Below are positions 28,398-36,977 of a DNA stretch of 64,000 bases, one piece after another. Made by a program: the position numbers and the translations under genes. Location: the NCBI RefSeq assembly GCF_002869745.1, contig NZ_PNOS01000028.1:1-64000 (forward strand). Reading direction: 5' to 3'. Each line of letters begins with the position of its first letter. Position 1 is the stretch's first letter. The DNA is from Oceaniglobus roseus (GTDB taxonomy: Bacteria > Pseudomonadota > Alphaproteobacteria > Rhodobacterales > Rhodobacteraceae). Under the pieces are notes generated by a model that saw only the letters and a program-made list of their open reading frames with translations, did not search any database and was not told the DNA's origin.

Positions 28398-28907
28398 ATG
28401 ATGACGCCCGAGCTGTGCCGGACGCTTGCCCGCTACAACAGGTGGCAGAACCTGAACCTCTACGGCGCGGCCTCGACGCTGGACGACACGGCGCGGCGGC
28501 AGGACCGGGGCGGCTTCTTCCGCTCGATCCAGGAGACGCTGTCGCATCTGGTCTGGGGCGACCAGACCTGGATGTCGCGCTTCGCGGGCTGGGAGAAGCC
28601 CGCCGTCGGCATCCCCGGCAGCGCCGCCTTCATGCCGCTCTGGGACGAGATGTGCGCGCGCCGGGCCGAGATGGATGGCAAGCTCGTCATCTGGGCCGAC
28701 ACGCTGGAAGAGCCGGACCTGGCCGGCGAGCTCGCCTGGTTCTCGGGCGCGCTCGGGCGGGACGTGAGCCGGCCCAAGGCGATGTGCGTGATGCACATGT
28801 TCAACCACCAGACCCACCACCGCGGGCAGGTCCACGCGATGCTGACGGCGGCCGGGGCGAAGCCGTCGGACACGGACCTGTTCGTGATGCCGGAGGATTT
28901 CTCCTGA
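28398..28907 (+). CDS. DinB family protein
   Basis: 169 aa four-helix DinB/YfiT-like protein. The three metal-ligand histidines are visible: SHLVWGDQTW near residue 49 and FNHQTHHRGQ near residues 134-139. Members include metal-dependent thiol S-transferases (bacillithiol, mycothiol) and uncharacterised enzymes. Two adjacent ATG codons (28398, 28401). It lies 18 bp after the DUF1326 gene and 64 bp before dmdA, so it probably shares their transcript. Confidence 0.85.
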   Translation: MMTPELCRTLARYNRWQNLNLYGAASTLDDTARRQDRGGFFRSIQETLSHLVWGDQTWMSRFAGWEKPAVGIPGSAAFMPLWDEMCARRAEMDGKLVIWADTLEEPDLAGELAWFSGALGRDVSRPKAMCVMHMFNHQTHHRGQVHAMLTAAGAKPSDTDLFVMPEDFS

Positions 28908-28971
28908 GCGCCCCGGCCGTTGCATCCGCCAGTGCATCCGCCGGTGCGTCCGGCCCCCCGAGAGGTATCCG

Positions 28972-30078
28972 ATGGCCCTGATCTCTCCGTCCCGGCGGCT
29001 GCGCCGTACCCCCTTTTCCGACGGCGTGGAGGCGGCCGGGGTCAAGGGGTACACCGTCTACAACCACATGCTGCTGCCCACGGTCTTCCGGTCGGTCGGG
29101 GAGGATTACCGCCACCTGAAGACCGCCGTGCAGGTCTGGGACGTGGCCTGCGAGCGGCAGGTGGAGCTGCGCGGGCCCGACGCGGCGCGGCTGATGCAGA
29201 TGCTGACGCCGCGCGACCTGAGGGGGATGCTGGCCGGTCAGTGCTTCTACGTGCCGATGGTGGACGAGACGGGGGGCATGCTGAACGATCCCGTGGCGGT
29301 GAAGCTGGCCGAGGACCGCTGGTGGATCTCCATCGCCGACAGCGACCTGCTGCTCTGGGTCAAGGGCATCGCCTATGGCTATCGCCTCGACGTGCTGATC
29401 GACGAGCCCGATGTCTCGCCGCTGGCGGTGCAGGGACCGAAGGCGGAGGAACTGATGGTGCGCGTCTTCGGCGAGGCGATCCGCGCCGTGCGCTTCTTCC
29501 GCTTCGGCTGGTTCGGCTTCCAGGGCCACGACCTGCTGATCGCGCGCTCGGGCTATTCCAAGCAGGGGGGCTTCGAGATCTACGTCATCGGGTCCGAGGT
29601 CGGGATGCCGCTCTGGGACGCGCTGTTCGCCGCGGGCGCGGATCTGGACGTGCGGGCAGGCTGTCCGAACCTGATCGAGCGGATCGAGGGCGGCCTGCTG
29701 AGCTATGGTAACGACATGACGCGGGAGAACACGCCGCACGAATGCGGGCTGGGGCGCTTCTGCAACGTCGAGACGGCGATCGGCTGCATCGGACGCGACG
29801 CGCTTCTGCGTGTGTCGATGGAGGGTCCGGTGCGCCAGATCCGCGCGATCGAAATTCCCGGCGATCCGGTGCCGCCCTGCGACCGGATCTGGCCGCTGAC
29901 GGATGGCAGGGGGCGGCGGGTCGGCCGCGTGACCTCGGCCGCGGCCTCGCCCGATTTCGGCGGCAACGTCGCGATCGGCATGGTGCGGATGACCCACTGG
30001 GACGAAGGCACCCGGCTGGTGGTCGAGACGCCGGTTGGGGAGCGGGAGGCCGTCGTGCGGGAGAGGTTCTGGTTGTGA
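28972..30078 (+). CDS. dmdA: Dimethylsulfoniopropionate demethylase DmdA
   Basis: 368 aa. Transfers a methyl group from DMSP to tetrahydrofolate, giving methylmercaptopropionate, the first step of the demethylation pathway in marine bacteria. It is a GcvT-fold (aminomethyltransferase-like) protein whose diagnostic blocks agree with roseobacter DmdA: GVEAAGVKGYTVYNHMLLPTVF, VQVWDVACERQV, SPLAVQGPKAEELMVRVFGEA, SGYSKQGGFEIYV, AGCPNLIERIEGGLLSYGNDMTRENTP. GAGAGG lies seven bases upstream of ATG. acuI follows 226 bp on, the usual roseobacter pairing. Confidence 0.93.
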   Translation: MALISPSRRLRRTPFSDGVEAAGVKGYTVYNHMLLPTVFRSVGEDYRHLKTAVQVWDVACERQVELRGPDAARLMQMLTPRDLRGMLAGQCFYVPMVDETGGMLNDPVAVKLAEDRWWISIADSDLLLWVKGIAYGYRLDVLIDEPDVSPLAVQGPKAEELMVRVFGEAIRAVRFFRFGWFGFQGHDLLIARSGYSKQGGFEIYVIGSEVGMPLWDALFAAGADLDVRAGCPNLIERIEGGLLSYGNDMTRENTPHECGLGRFCNVETAIGCIGRDALLRVSMEGPVRQIRAIEIPGDPVPPCDRIWPLTDGRGRRVGRVTSAAASPDFGGNVAIGMVRMTHWDEGTRLVVETPVGEREAVVRERFWL

Positions 30079-30116
30079 TCGCCGCGCACCCTCTTCCGGC
30101 GTTGCGCTGGTTCGGG

Positions 30117-30170
30117 GTGCGGGACCGGGGCTCTGCCCCGGACCCCGGGATATTTAAGAAAGCAAAGATG
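30117..30170 (+). repeat. Dispersed GC-hairpin repeat, copy 1
   Basis: A 54-bp intergenic element between dmdA and acuI: GTGCGGGACCGGGG, a five-base loop, CCCCGG, then ACCCCGGGATATTT and GCAAAGATG. Its GC stem followed by a short T run could act as a terminator. A second, inverted copy lies at 48409-48461. Confidence 0.8.
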
Positions 30171-30304
30171 ATGGGGTGCTGGGGAGGGTTCACGCTTTCC
30201 CTGTTGCTCGAAGACCGTCGAACTGGTGCCGAGGCGCGGTGGCGGACTTGTTGGAACCCGGGGAGGCGTGGAGCATCTTCGGAAGTGGAAGAAGGAGGAA
30301 CGCG

Positions 30305-31294
30305 ATGTTCAGGGCTCTGGTGGTCGAGAAGGACGAGGACGGCAAGACCCGTGCGGGCGTGCAGGAGATCGGCGAGGACCGGCTGCCCGAGGGGGACGTG
30401 ACCGTCGCGGTCGAGTACTCGACGGTGAACTACAAGGACGGGCTGTGCATCGGGCCGGGCGGCGGGCTGGTGCGGAAATATCCGCATGTGCCGGGAATCG
30501 ATTTCGCCGGGGTCGTGGAGACGTCGGAGGACGGTCGGTACAGGCCCGGTGACAAGGTGGTGCTGACCGGCTGGCGGGTCGGCGAGGTTCACTGGGGCGG
30601 CTACGCCGAAAAGGCGCGGGTGAAGGCCGACTGGCTGGTGCCGCTGCCCGAGGGGCTGACCACGCGGCAGGCGATGGCCGTCGGCACCGCCGGCTTCACC
30701 GCGATGCTGGCGGTGATGGCGCTGGAGGATCACGGGCTGAAGGCCGGGGCGGGGCCGGTGCTGGTGACGGGGGCCGCCGGCGGGGTCGGCTCGGTCGCGG
30801 TGGCGGTGCTCTCGGCGCTCGGTCACGAGGTGGCGGCGGTGACGGGGCGGCCGGAGACCGGGGACTATCTGAAGGAGCTCGGGGCGTCGCGGATCGTCGC
30901 GCGGGAGGAGATTGCCGAGACGGTGAAGCGGCCGCTGGAGGCCGAGACCTGGGCGGGTTGCGTCGATGCCGTGGGCGGCGCGATGCTGGCGCGGGTCCTG
31001 GGGCAGATGAAGTACGGGGCGAGCGTCGCCGCCGTGGGTCTGGCGGGGGGGGCCGCGCTGCCCGCCACGGTGATTCCCTTCCTGCTGCGCGGCGTGAACC
31101 TGCTGGGCATCGATTCGGTGATGCAGCCCTACGAGAACCGGGTCCGCGCGTGGAAGCGGATCGCCGAGGTGCTGCCGATGGACAGGCTCGAGGCGATGGT
31201 GGTGCCCGCGGTGCTGGAGGATCTGCCGAGGCTCGGGGGCGACATCCTCAAGGGGCAGGTGCGGGGCCGGGTCGTCGTGGACGTGAAGGGCTGA
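30305..31294 (+). CDS. acuI: Acryloyl-CoA reductase AcuI, YhdH-type MDR oxidoreductase
   Basis: 329 aa. NADPH-dependent reduction of acryloyl-CoA to propionyl-CoA, detoxifying acrylate made from DMSP. Medium-chain reductase without the zinc-binding residues; NADP-binding loop VTGAAGGVGSVAV at residues 154-166. AcuI blocks STVNYKDGLCIG, YPHVPGIDFAGVVE, DKVVLTGWRVGEVHWGGYAEKARV and VGTAGFTAMLAV are present. Start at 30305 with GGAGG six bases before it. Linked to dmdA as in roseobacters. A large hairpin (31304-31334) follows the stop. Confidence 0.9.
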   Translation: MFRALVVEKDEDGKTRAGVQEIGEDRLPEGDVTVAVEYSTVNYKDGLCIGPGGGLVRKYPHVPGIDFAGVVETSEDGRYRPGDKVVLTGWRVGEVHWGGYAEKARVKADWLVPLPEGLTTRQAMAVGTAGFTAMLAVMALEDHGLKAGAGPVLVTGAAGGVGSVAVAVLSALGHEVAAVTGRPETGDYLKELGASRIVAREEIAETVKRPLEAETWAGCVDAVGGAMLARVLGQMKYGASVAAVGLAGGAALPATVIPFLLRGVNLLGIDSVMQPYENRVRAWKRIAEVLPMDRLEAMVVPAVLEDLPRLGGDILKGQVRGRVVVDVKG

Positions 31295-31303
31295 GGTCCG
31301 GGC

Positions 31304-31334
31304 GCGGCGGTGCGGGACGGTCCCGAGCCGCCGC
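31304..31334 (+). terminator. Hairpin after acuI
   Basis: Outer arms GCGGCGG (31304-31310) and CCGCCGC (31328-31334) enclose an inner stem CGGGA/TCCCG. It lies 9 bp after the acuI stop. No T-tract follows, so termination is only suggested by position. Confidence 0.45.
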
Positions 31335-31507
31335 ATTCCGCCCGGTGCCGACCACGGCACCTTCGGCGAACGCCAGGCCTGCCCCAAGTCGGCGCCGGAG
31401 AGAGGGCCGATAAAGCAGCGCTGTTGCAGCGATGAAGTGCGAGTCTGGGAAGATCGTTTCCCGTCGCCCCCCGCCGCCAAGGGCGGTTGTCACCGGGAGG
31501 GGGGGAG

Positions 31508-31584
31508 TGGCGCGGTTGACGGGGCTCGAACCCGCGACCCCCGGCGTGACAGGCCGGTACTCTAACCAACTGAGCTACAACCGC
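31508..31584 (-). tRNA. tRNA-Asp (GTC)
   Basis: 77 nt on the minus strand including encoded CCA (31510-31508). The acceptor stem GCGGTTG pairs with CAACCGC; the D-arm is AGCTCAGTTGGTTAGAG, the anticodon loop CTGTCAC gives anticodon GTC, and the T-loop is GGTTCGAGCC. All arms are complete. Confidence 0.97.
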
Positions 31585-31594
31585 GCGTGGGGGC

Positions 31595-31623
31595 TGATTA
31601 GGCTGTGCGCCGGATGGCGTCAA
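31595..31623 (-). promoter_or_regulatory. Likely tRNA-Asp promoter
   Basis: Minus strand TTGACG (31623-31618), 17 bp, then TAATCA (31600-31595), ending ten bases before the tRNA 5' end. The -35 is strong and the -10 weak. Confidence 0.45.
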
Positions 31624-31647
31624 GCGCCGAAACCCGCTGCGGCGGAA

Positions 31648-32148
31648 TTATTTGCAGGCGGCGGCGAGAGGGGCGAGGCGGGTCCAGATCACCGGGAAGG
31701 TGACGACCGGCACGCCGAGCAGGACCTCGTCGATCCGCGCGCCCTCGGTGCCGCCGAGACCGCGGTAGAATGCGCGGGCGGGGTGGTTGTCGGCCAGCAC
31801 GGTAAGCCAGACGCGGGCCTCGTCTTCCGGAATCAGTGCCACCGCGGCGGCCATGAGCCAGCGGCCGATGCCGCCGCCGCGGCGCTCCGGGTCGACGTGG
31901 AGATTGTCGATGTAGGGCCAGCCCTGGTTGCGCTTCAGCCGGAGGAATCCGGCGAGCGTGTCTCCGTCGCGGGCCACGATCACGCCTTCGGGCAGGCTCG
32001 CCCATGTCCGCGCCATGTGCTCGGTCAGGGGCGCGCCGAGGGGGCCTTGCCCGAGGAGCGGGCCGTAGGCGGCGCGCCAGCTGGCCGTGTGGAGCGCGCT
32101 GAGGGCCTCGAGGTCGGCGGGGCGGGCGGGATCGACCGTCAGGCTCAC
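31648..32148 (-). CDS. GNAT family N-acetyltransferase
   Basis: 166 aa. Start GTG at 32148 overlaps the stop of the pirin gene (GTGA), so it is translationally coupled. GNAT core: LTVDPARPADLEALSALHTASWRAAYG at the N-terminus, the acetyl-CoA loop NLHVDPERRGGGIGRWLM (R/Q-x-x-G-x-G/A) and LTVLADNHPARAFYRGLGG. Acceptor substrate unknown. The small two-gene operon with pirin gives no further clue. Confidence 0.87.
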   Translation of the reverse strand: MSLTVDPARPADLEALSALHTASWRAAYGPLLGQGPLGAPLTEHMARTWASLPEGVIVARDGDTLAGFLRLKRNQGWPYIDNLHVDPERRGGGIGRWLMAAAVALIPEDEARVWLTVLADNHPARAFYRGLGGTEGARIDEVLLGVPVVTFPVIWTRLAPLAAACK

Positions 32149-33083
32149 CGGTCGGGCAGGGGGATGAACTCGGCGCTGTCGCCCGCGGGCAGCTGGAATC
32201 GGCCGTGTTCCCAGTCGCCGCGCCGCCAGGCCTCCTTCGCCTCGTCGATCCGCTCCTTCGACGAGGCAACGAAGTTCCACCAGATGTGCCGCGAGCCCTC
32301 CAGCGTCTCGCCGCCGAGCAGCATCACCCGTGCGCCCTGCGCGCCCGCGGTCATCGAGACGCGGTCGCCGGGGCGGAAGACCATCATCCGGCCGGCCGCG
32401 AAGGTCTCGCCCGCGATGGTGACCTCGCCCGCGACGACATAGGCGCCGCGGTCCTCGTGGTCGTCTGGCAGGGGCAGCTTCGCGCCGGGGTCGAGCAGGG
32501 CATCGAGGTAGAACATCTCGGACGGTGTCCTGACCGGGGCGCGTTCGCCGTAGGCGGTGCCGAGGATCAGGCGCAGCCGCTTGCCCTCGCCCTCGAGCTC
32601 GGGAAGGTCGGCCTTGGCGGCGTGCTGGAAGCTGGCCGGGTCGTCCTCGCGATCCTTCGGCAGGGCGACCCAGGTCTGGATGCCGAAGAAGGGCATGGGA
32701 CCCGCCTGCGTCGCGTCGTCGGTGCGTTCGGAATGGGTGATGCCGCGGCCCGCGACCATCCAGTTCACCGCGCCGGGTTCGATCCAGGCGTCGGTGCCGA
32801 GCGAATCGCGGTGATGCATCCGCCCGTCGAAGAGGTAGGAGATCGTGGCGAGGCCGATGTGGGGGTGGGGGCGGACGTCGAGCCCCTTCCTCGGCAGGAA
32901 CTCGGCGGGGCCCATCTGGTCGAAGAAGATGAAGGGTCCGACCATCTGGCGGCGCGGCGCGGGCAGGGCGCGGCGCACCTCGAAGCCGCCGAGGTCGCGG
33001 GCGCGGGGGACGATGACGGTCTCGATGGCGTCCACGGCGTCGCCGGTGGGGCAGTCGGGGTCAAGGGCGGGGTTCCAGCTCAT
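32145..33083 (-). CDS. Pirin family protein
   Basis: 312 aa. Start at 33083 (MSWNPALDPDCPTGD), AGGAG eight bases upstream. Bicupin with the metal site VRPHPHIGLATISYLFDGRMHHRDSLG (His-x-His ... His) and ITHSERT; RALPAPRRQMVGPFIFFDQMGPAEF is typical of pirin. Bacterial members include quercetin 2,3-dioxygenases and redox regulators; the reaction here is unknown. Downstream GNAT gene overlaps. Confidence 0.9.
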   Translation of the reverse strand: MSWNPALDPDCPTGDAVDAIETVIVPRARDLGGFEVRRALPAPRRQMVGPFIFFDQMGPAEFLPRKGLDVRPHPHIGLATISYLFDGRMHHRDSLGTDAWIEPGAVNWMVAGRGITHSERTDDATQAGPMPFFGIQTWVALPKDREDDPASFQHAAKADLPELEGEGKRLRLILGTAYGERAPVRTPSEMFYLDALLDPGAKLPLPDDHEDRGAYVVAGEVTIAGETFAAGRMMVFRPGDRVSMTAGAQGARVMLLGGETLEGSRHIWWNFVASSKERIDEAKEAWRRGDWEHGRFQLPAGDSAEFIPLPDR

Positions 33084-33135
33084 GGCGCTCTCTCCTGTTC
33101 CAGCCTTGCCAGCCAACGCCGGGGGGCGGGCGGGG

Positions 33136-34488
33136 TCAAGGGGCGGTGCGTGGCGTGACCGACAGGCGGATGCCGTCGCGGGCGCGCACGGTCAGGTGGG
33201 CGACGGGAACGGGGGTGTGGCCTGCGACGGGCGCGACCTGCCAGCGGGCGAGCAGGGTGGCGAGCAGCAGCGGCCCCTCGACCATGGCGAACCCCGCGCC
33301 GGTGCAGACGCGGGCGCCGCTGGAGAAGGGAATGTAGGCCTCGCGCAGGCAGGCGCGGCCGTTCTCGGTGGCGAAACGCTCGGGGTCGAAGCCATCGGGA
33401 TTGTCCCATAGGCGCGTGTGGCGATGAAGGTGCCAGGGGCTGAGGACGACCTGCGCGCCCTTCGGGGCGGTGCGGTCTCGGAAGCTCTCGCGCCGCGTCG
33501 TCTCGCGCACCATCATCGGCACGGGCGGGTAGAGGCGCAGCGTCTCGCGGAACACCTCGCGGGTGAAGCGGAGGGCGGAGAGGTTAACGAACTGCGGGTC
33601 GGCCATGAACTGCCGTGCTTCCGTGGCGCAACGGTCCTGCGCCTCGGGATGCGTCGCAAGCAGGTAGAGCGCCCAGGCGAGGGCGGAGGCGCTGGTCTCG
33701 TGGCCCGCAAGGAAGAAGATCGCCACCTGGTCCACCATCTCGGGCGTCGAGAGGGGGGTGCCGGTGACGGGATCGACCGTTGTCATGATCTTCGTGGCGA
33801 GGTCGTCGGGGGCATGACCCGCGTCGATCTCGGCCTGCCGCGCCTCGGTCAGGGCGGTGATGAGGCGGCGGATGGTGCGGGCGGTCTCGCGCGTCCGGCG
33901 CCCATGGAAGCGGGGCAGCCAGCGGGGCAGGGGCACGAAGGCCGCGAGGTTCACGATGGGCTGGCTGCGCTGGTGGGCGCGGAACTGATCGAACACCTCG
34001 GCGGCGACGGCGTGCTCGATCGGGATCGAGAACAGGGTGCGGAAGATCACGTCGGCGGCGGCGTGGGAGGTCTCGGGCTCGATATCCTGCGCGCTGGGGG
34101 TGATGCGGTCGGCGGCGGCCTGACCGGCGGCCAGCATCGCCGGGAAGGTGTCGCGCAGGCGGCCGCCCTCGAAGGCGGGGTCGATGATGCGGCGCTGGCG
34201 TTTCCAGGTCTCGCCGTTGGTCAGGAACACCGAATCGCCGAGGAGCGGGCGCAGGCCCTCGCCGATGCGGGCCGACTTGGGGAAGTCCATGGGGCGGGTG
34301 TTCAGCACCTCGCGCAGGAGCTTCGGGTCGTTCACCATGTAGCTGCGGAAGAACGGCGTGCGGAACTCGGCCATCCAGGCGCGGTAGAGCTTTTCCGGCT
34401 GGGCCGAGAGGATGTCGTCGCGGAACAGCTTCAGGTAGCGCCGGAGCGACACCTTCTCGGGACGCGCCGCCGGTTTCGGGGGAATCAT
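33136..34488 (-). CDS. Cytochrome P450
   Basis: 450 aa. Start ATG at 34488 overlaps the hydrolase stop (ATGA). All P450 marks are present: I-helix AGHETS (261-266), K-helix ExxR (E315-R318), PERF (369-372), and the heme loop FSSGARVCTG (388-397) with Cys395 as the heme ligand. The FFLAGHETSASALAWALYLLATHP stretch resembles CYP102/CYP4-like class II enzymes more than CYP101, but there is no fused reductase. Substrate unknown. Redox partners must come from elsewhere, possibly the ferredoxin-NADP reductase at 39-40 kb. Coupled to an unusual membrane hydrolase. Confidence 0.93.
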   Translation of the reverse strand: MIPPKPAARPEKVSLRRYLKLFRDDILSAQPEKLYRAWMAEFRTPFFRSYMVNDPKLLREVLNTRPMDFPKSARIGEGLRPLLGDSVFLTNGETWKRQRRIIDPAFEGGRLRDTFPAMLAAGQAAADRITPSAQDIEPETSHAAADVIFRTLFSIPIEHAVAAEVFDQFRAHQRSQPIVNLAAFVPLPRWLPRFHGRRTRETARTIRRLITALTEARQAEIDAGHAPDDLATKIMTTVDPVTGTPLSTPEMVDQVAIFFLAGHETSASALAWALYLLATHPEAQDRCATEARQFMADPQFVNLSALRFTREVFRETLRLYPPVPMMVRETTRRESFRDRTAPKGAQVVLSPWHLHRHTRLWDNPDGFDPERFATENGRACLREAYIPFSSGARVCTGAGFAMVEGPLLLATLLARWQVAPVAGHTPVPVAHLTVRARDGIRLSVTPRTAP

Positions 34489-35759
34489 GCGGCCATGGAG
34501 GTGTGGCGGGAGGCCGCCACGTCGATGCGCGAGCGGCTGTGCGGCCGGCCCTCGTAACGGGCGGCGAGGGTCAGGGGGCCTGCGGTGATGCGGAAATAGT
34601 CGTAGTCCTTCGGCCGGTCGAAGGCGCAGAGGTACTGGAAGTGCAGGCGGAAGAACTGGCGCTTGAGTTTCGCCCAGGTCTCCGGCGCGAGGCTCTGCGT
34701 GAAGGCGGCGGAGAAGACCAGCGGCCATTTCTGGTCCGGCGGCGCGACGCCTGTAACGGCCACGGGATCGCAGAGCGCGAAGGCGCAGCCGTCGCCCGGT
34801 GCGGTGACGTCGACCCATGTCAGCTCGCTCCGCGCGGAGAGATAGTGGAGGTCGGCCCTGAGTCGGGTGGCCCTGGGCAGGAAGCTGACCATCGGGATCA
34901 CCTGCCCGAGCGACAGGAAGGACAGGGCGGGGCCGTTGGCGGGCACCTGGCCGCTGCGGATCAGGTCGGCAAGACAGGAGACGGCGAGGTGGGCGCCGGA
35001 GGAATGGCCGACGACCAGCACCTCGTCCAAATCGCCTTGCAGGGCAGCGGCGATGGTGGCGGTGAACTCGGCCATCCGCTTCTCCAGCGCGGGCGGGTTC
35101 GCGCCGCCGTATTTCGCCGAGAATGCATAATCGTGCATCAGGTAATAGGCGTAGATCCGGCCGTCGTTCTTCTTGAACCAGCGCAGGATCAGGAGGCCGA
35201 CGGCGAGGCCGAGCGCGGCCGAAAGGGCATGGCCGGGCCAGAGCGCCGGATGCCAGGTCGAAAGGTCGGGTCGGATCAGGCGGGAGGCTTCCGCGATGGC
35301 CCAGGACAGCAGCGCATAGGCGGCGGCGGCGACGACACAGGCGAGCAGCAGTTGCAGCAGCAGCACCCCCACGGGATAGAGCGCGGCGACGACCGGCCCT
35401 TTCCGGAGCCACATCAGGCGGCGCATGGCGCCCGAGGCGATGTAGACCCAGGCGGTGCGCAGGAGCTGCCAGTAGGTCGCGGGGATGGTCGAGGACATCG
35501 AGCCCCGCACGATGTCGGACCAGATCAGCACCTCGACATCCGCCTCGACGGTGTGGCCGTCCATCCGTCCGGTGACGCTCCAGCCGTATCGGGCCCCCTT
35601 CCGGGGGCGCAGGGCGACCTCGTAGCCCGAGATCCGCGCCTGGTCGGCGGCTTCGCGGCGGTACATCTCGCGGTAGCGGCGGGGATGGATCGGGTCGTAG
35701 CCGGGGATGTAGAACACCCGCCGCCGTCGGACCTGACCTGCCGTGCGCTCGCGCTCCAT
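34485..35759 (-). CDS. Membrane-associated alpha/beta hydrolase with GHSSG motif
   Basis: 424 aa. Contains the nucleophile elbow VLVVGHSSGAHLAV (GHSSG at 251-255). The N-terminus RRRRVFYIPGYDPIHPRRYREMYRRE resembles the oxyanion-strand region of lipases. Two hydrophobic segments (about 123-156 and 176-193) interrupt the sequence before the elbow, suggesting membrane insertion. Later acidic/His candidates include DVTAPGDGCAFALCDPV and SRHTSM. The four-base overlap with the P450 gene implies the two act together, perhaps on a lipid or fatty ester. No closer family is recognised. Confidence 0.75.
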   Translation of the reverse strand: MERERTAGQVRRRRVFYIPGYDPIHPRRYREMYRREAADQARISGYEVALRPRKGARYGWSVTGRMDGHTVEADVEVLIWSDIVRGSMSSTIPATYWQLLRTAWVYIASGAMRRLMWLRKGPVVAALYPVGVLLLQLLLACVVAAAAYALLSWAIAEASRLIRPDLSTWHPALWPGHALSAALGLAVGLLILRWFKKNDGRIYAYYLMHDYAFSAKYGGANPPALEKRMAEFTATIAAALQGDLDEVLVVGHSSGAHLAVSCLADLIRSGQVPANGPALSFLSLGQVIPMVSFLPRATRLRADLHYLSARSELTWVDVTAPGDGCAFALCDPVAVTGVAPPDQKWPLVFSAAFTQSLAPETWAKLKRQFFRLHFQYLCAFDRPKDYDYFRITAGPLTLAARYEGRPHSRSRIDVAASRHTSMAA

Positions 35760-35823
35760 CGCCTCATCCCCTGACCTGCGTCGGCGACGCTAGCAGAGGA
35801 TGGGGGCGAAAATAAGCCTGCGC

Positions 35824-36576
35824 TCAGCCGAGTGTGGCGAGGGCGGGGAAGGTTTCCAGCAGCCAGTACGAGAAGCTGGCGAAACCGCCCGTCAGCATCA
35901 ACAGTCCGATGGTCCAGAGCAGCAGGCCCATGATCCGCTCGATCCGCTCCATGTGCCGCTTCATCCAGGCCATCACGCCGGACAGGCGGGGGAAGAAGGC
36001 CGCGACCAGCAGGAACGGGATGCCGAGCCCCGCGGCATAGACGCCGAGCAGGCTGGTGCCCCGGACGATCGAGCCCTCGGAGGCGGCGAGGCCCAGGATC
36101 GCGCCAAGCTGCGGGCCGATGCAGGGCGTCCAGCCGAAGGCGAAGGCAAGACCGAGGACATAGGCCCCGAAGGTCGAGCCGCCCCGGTCGCCCGCGTCCA
36201 TCCGCGCCTCGCGTTCGAGGAAGGGGATGCGGAAGGCGCCGACGAAATGGGCTCCGAAGATCATCACGACGATGCCGGCGACGATGTTGAACCACTCCTG
36301 GTACTGCAGGAACAGCCGTCCGAAGGTGGAGGCGGTGAAGCCCAGCAGCAGGAACACCGTGGACAGGCCGAGGACGAAGAACAGCGCCGCCATGATCGGC
36401 CGCCGCCGGGTGTCGCCGGTGCCCGACATCTCGGCCATGGTGATCCCTCCCATGTAGGCGAGGTAGGGCGGCACGATCGGCAGCACGCAGGGGCTGAGGA
36501 AGCTCAGAAGCCCTCCGACGAGGGCGACGAGCATGGCGGGAAGCAGGCCCGCGTCGAGGATCTCGATTCCGAACAT
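35824..36576 (-). CDS. ccdA: Cytochrome c biogenesis / thiol transporter CcdA
   Basis: 250 aa with six hydrophobic helices. Passes electrons from cytoplasmic thioredoxin to periplasmic thiol proteins for heme c attachment or disulfide reduction. The two redox cysteines are visible in GLLSFLSPCVLPIVPPYLAYMGG and GLAFAFGWTPCIGPQLGAIL. Length and topology are normal for CcdA. It is not in an operon with other ccm genes here. Confidence 0.93.
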   Translation of the reverse strand: MFGIEILDAGLLPAMLVALVGGLLSFLSPCVLPIVPPYLAYMGGITMAEMSGTGDTRRRPIMAALFFVLGLSTVFLLLGFTASTFGRLFLQYQEWFNIVAGIVVMIFGAHFVGAFRIPFLEREARMDAGDRGGSTFGAYVLGLAFAFGWTPCIGPQLGAILGLAASEGSIVRGTSLLGVYAAGLGIPFLLVAAFFPRLSGVMAWMKRHMERIERIMGLLLWTIGLLMLTGGFASFSYWLLETFPALATLG

Positions 36577-36680
36577 GGCTCCTGCTTAGGGCAGGGTGGC
36601 GCCCGCGTCACGGGGCCTTGCGACGGATGGCGTTACAAATCGCCGTGGACAATCTGAAACATTTGCGCGACTCTGAGGGC

Positions 36681-36938
36681 ATGGACGACACGGATGCGGA
36701 ACTGGATGCTCTGGGGCTGCTGTGCCCATTGCCCGTGCTGAAGGCGCGCAAGCGGCTTGGTGCGCTCGAACCCGGGCAGATCCTGAAGATGCTGGCGGAC
36801 GATCCCGCCGCCGTGGTCGATGTGCCGCATTTCTGCGCCGAGGCCGGCCATGCCCTGCTGGAGATGCGCACCGAAGGTGCGGTGCTGACCTTCCTTATAA
36901 AGCGCGGCCACAAGGCGCCGGGACTGGCGGGCCGCTGA
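36681..36938 (+). CDS. TusA-like sulfurtransferase domain protein
   Basis: 85 aa from the ATG at 36681; an upstream in-frame ATG at 36618 would add 21 residues but lacks family similarity. DALGLLCPLPVLKARKRLGALEPGQILKMLADDPAAVVDVPHFCAEAGHALL is the TusA/SirA core with the reactive Cys in CPxP. Members carry persulfide sulfur for tRNA thiolation or sulfur oxidation. No tusBCDE partner is nearby. Confidence 0.87.
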   Translation: MDDTDAELDALGLLCPLPVLKARKRLGALEPGQILKMLADDPAAVVDVPHFCAEAGHALLEMRTEGAVLTFLIKRGHKAPGLAGR

Positions 36939-36977
36939 GCGGCGCGGGACCGGTTCTGGGCCTGTTCTGGGCCCGAC

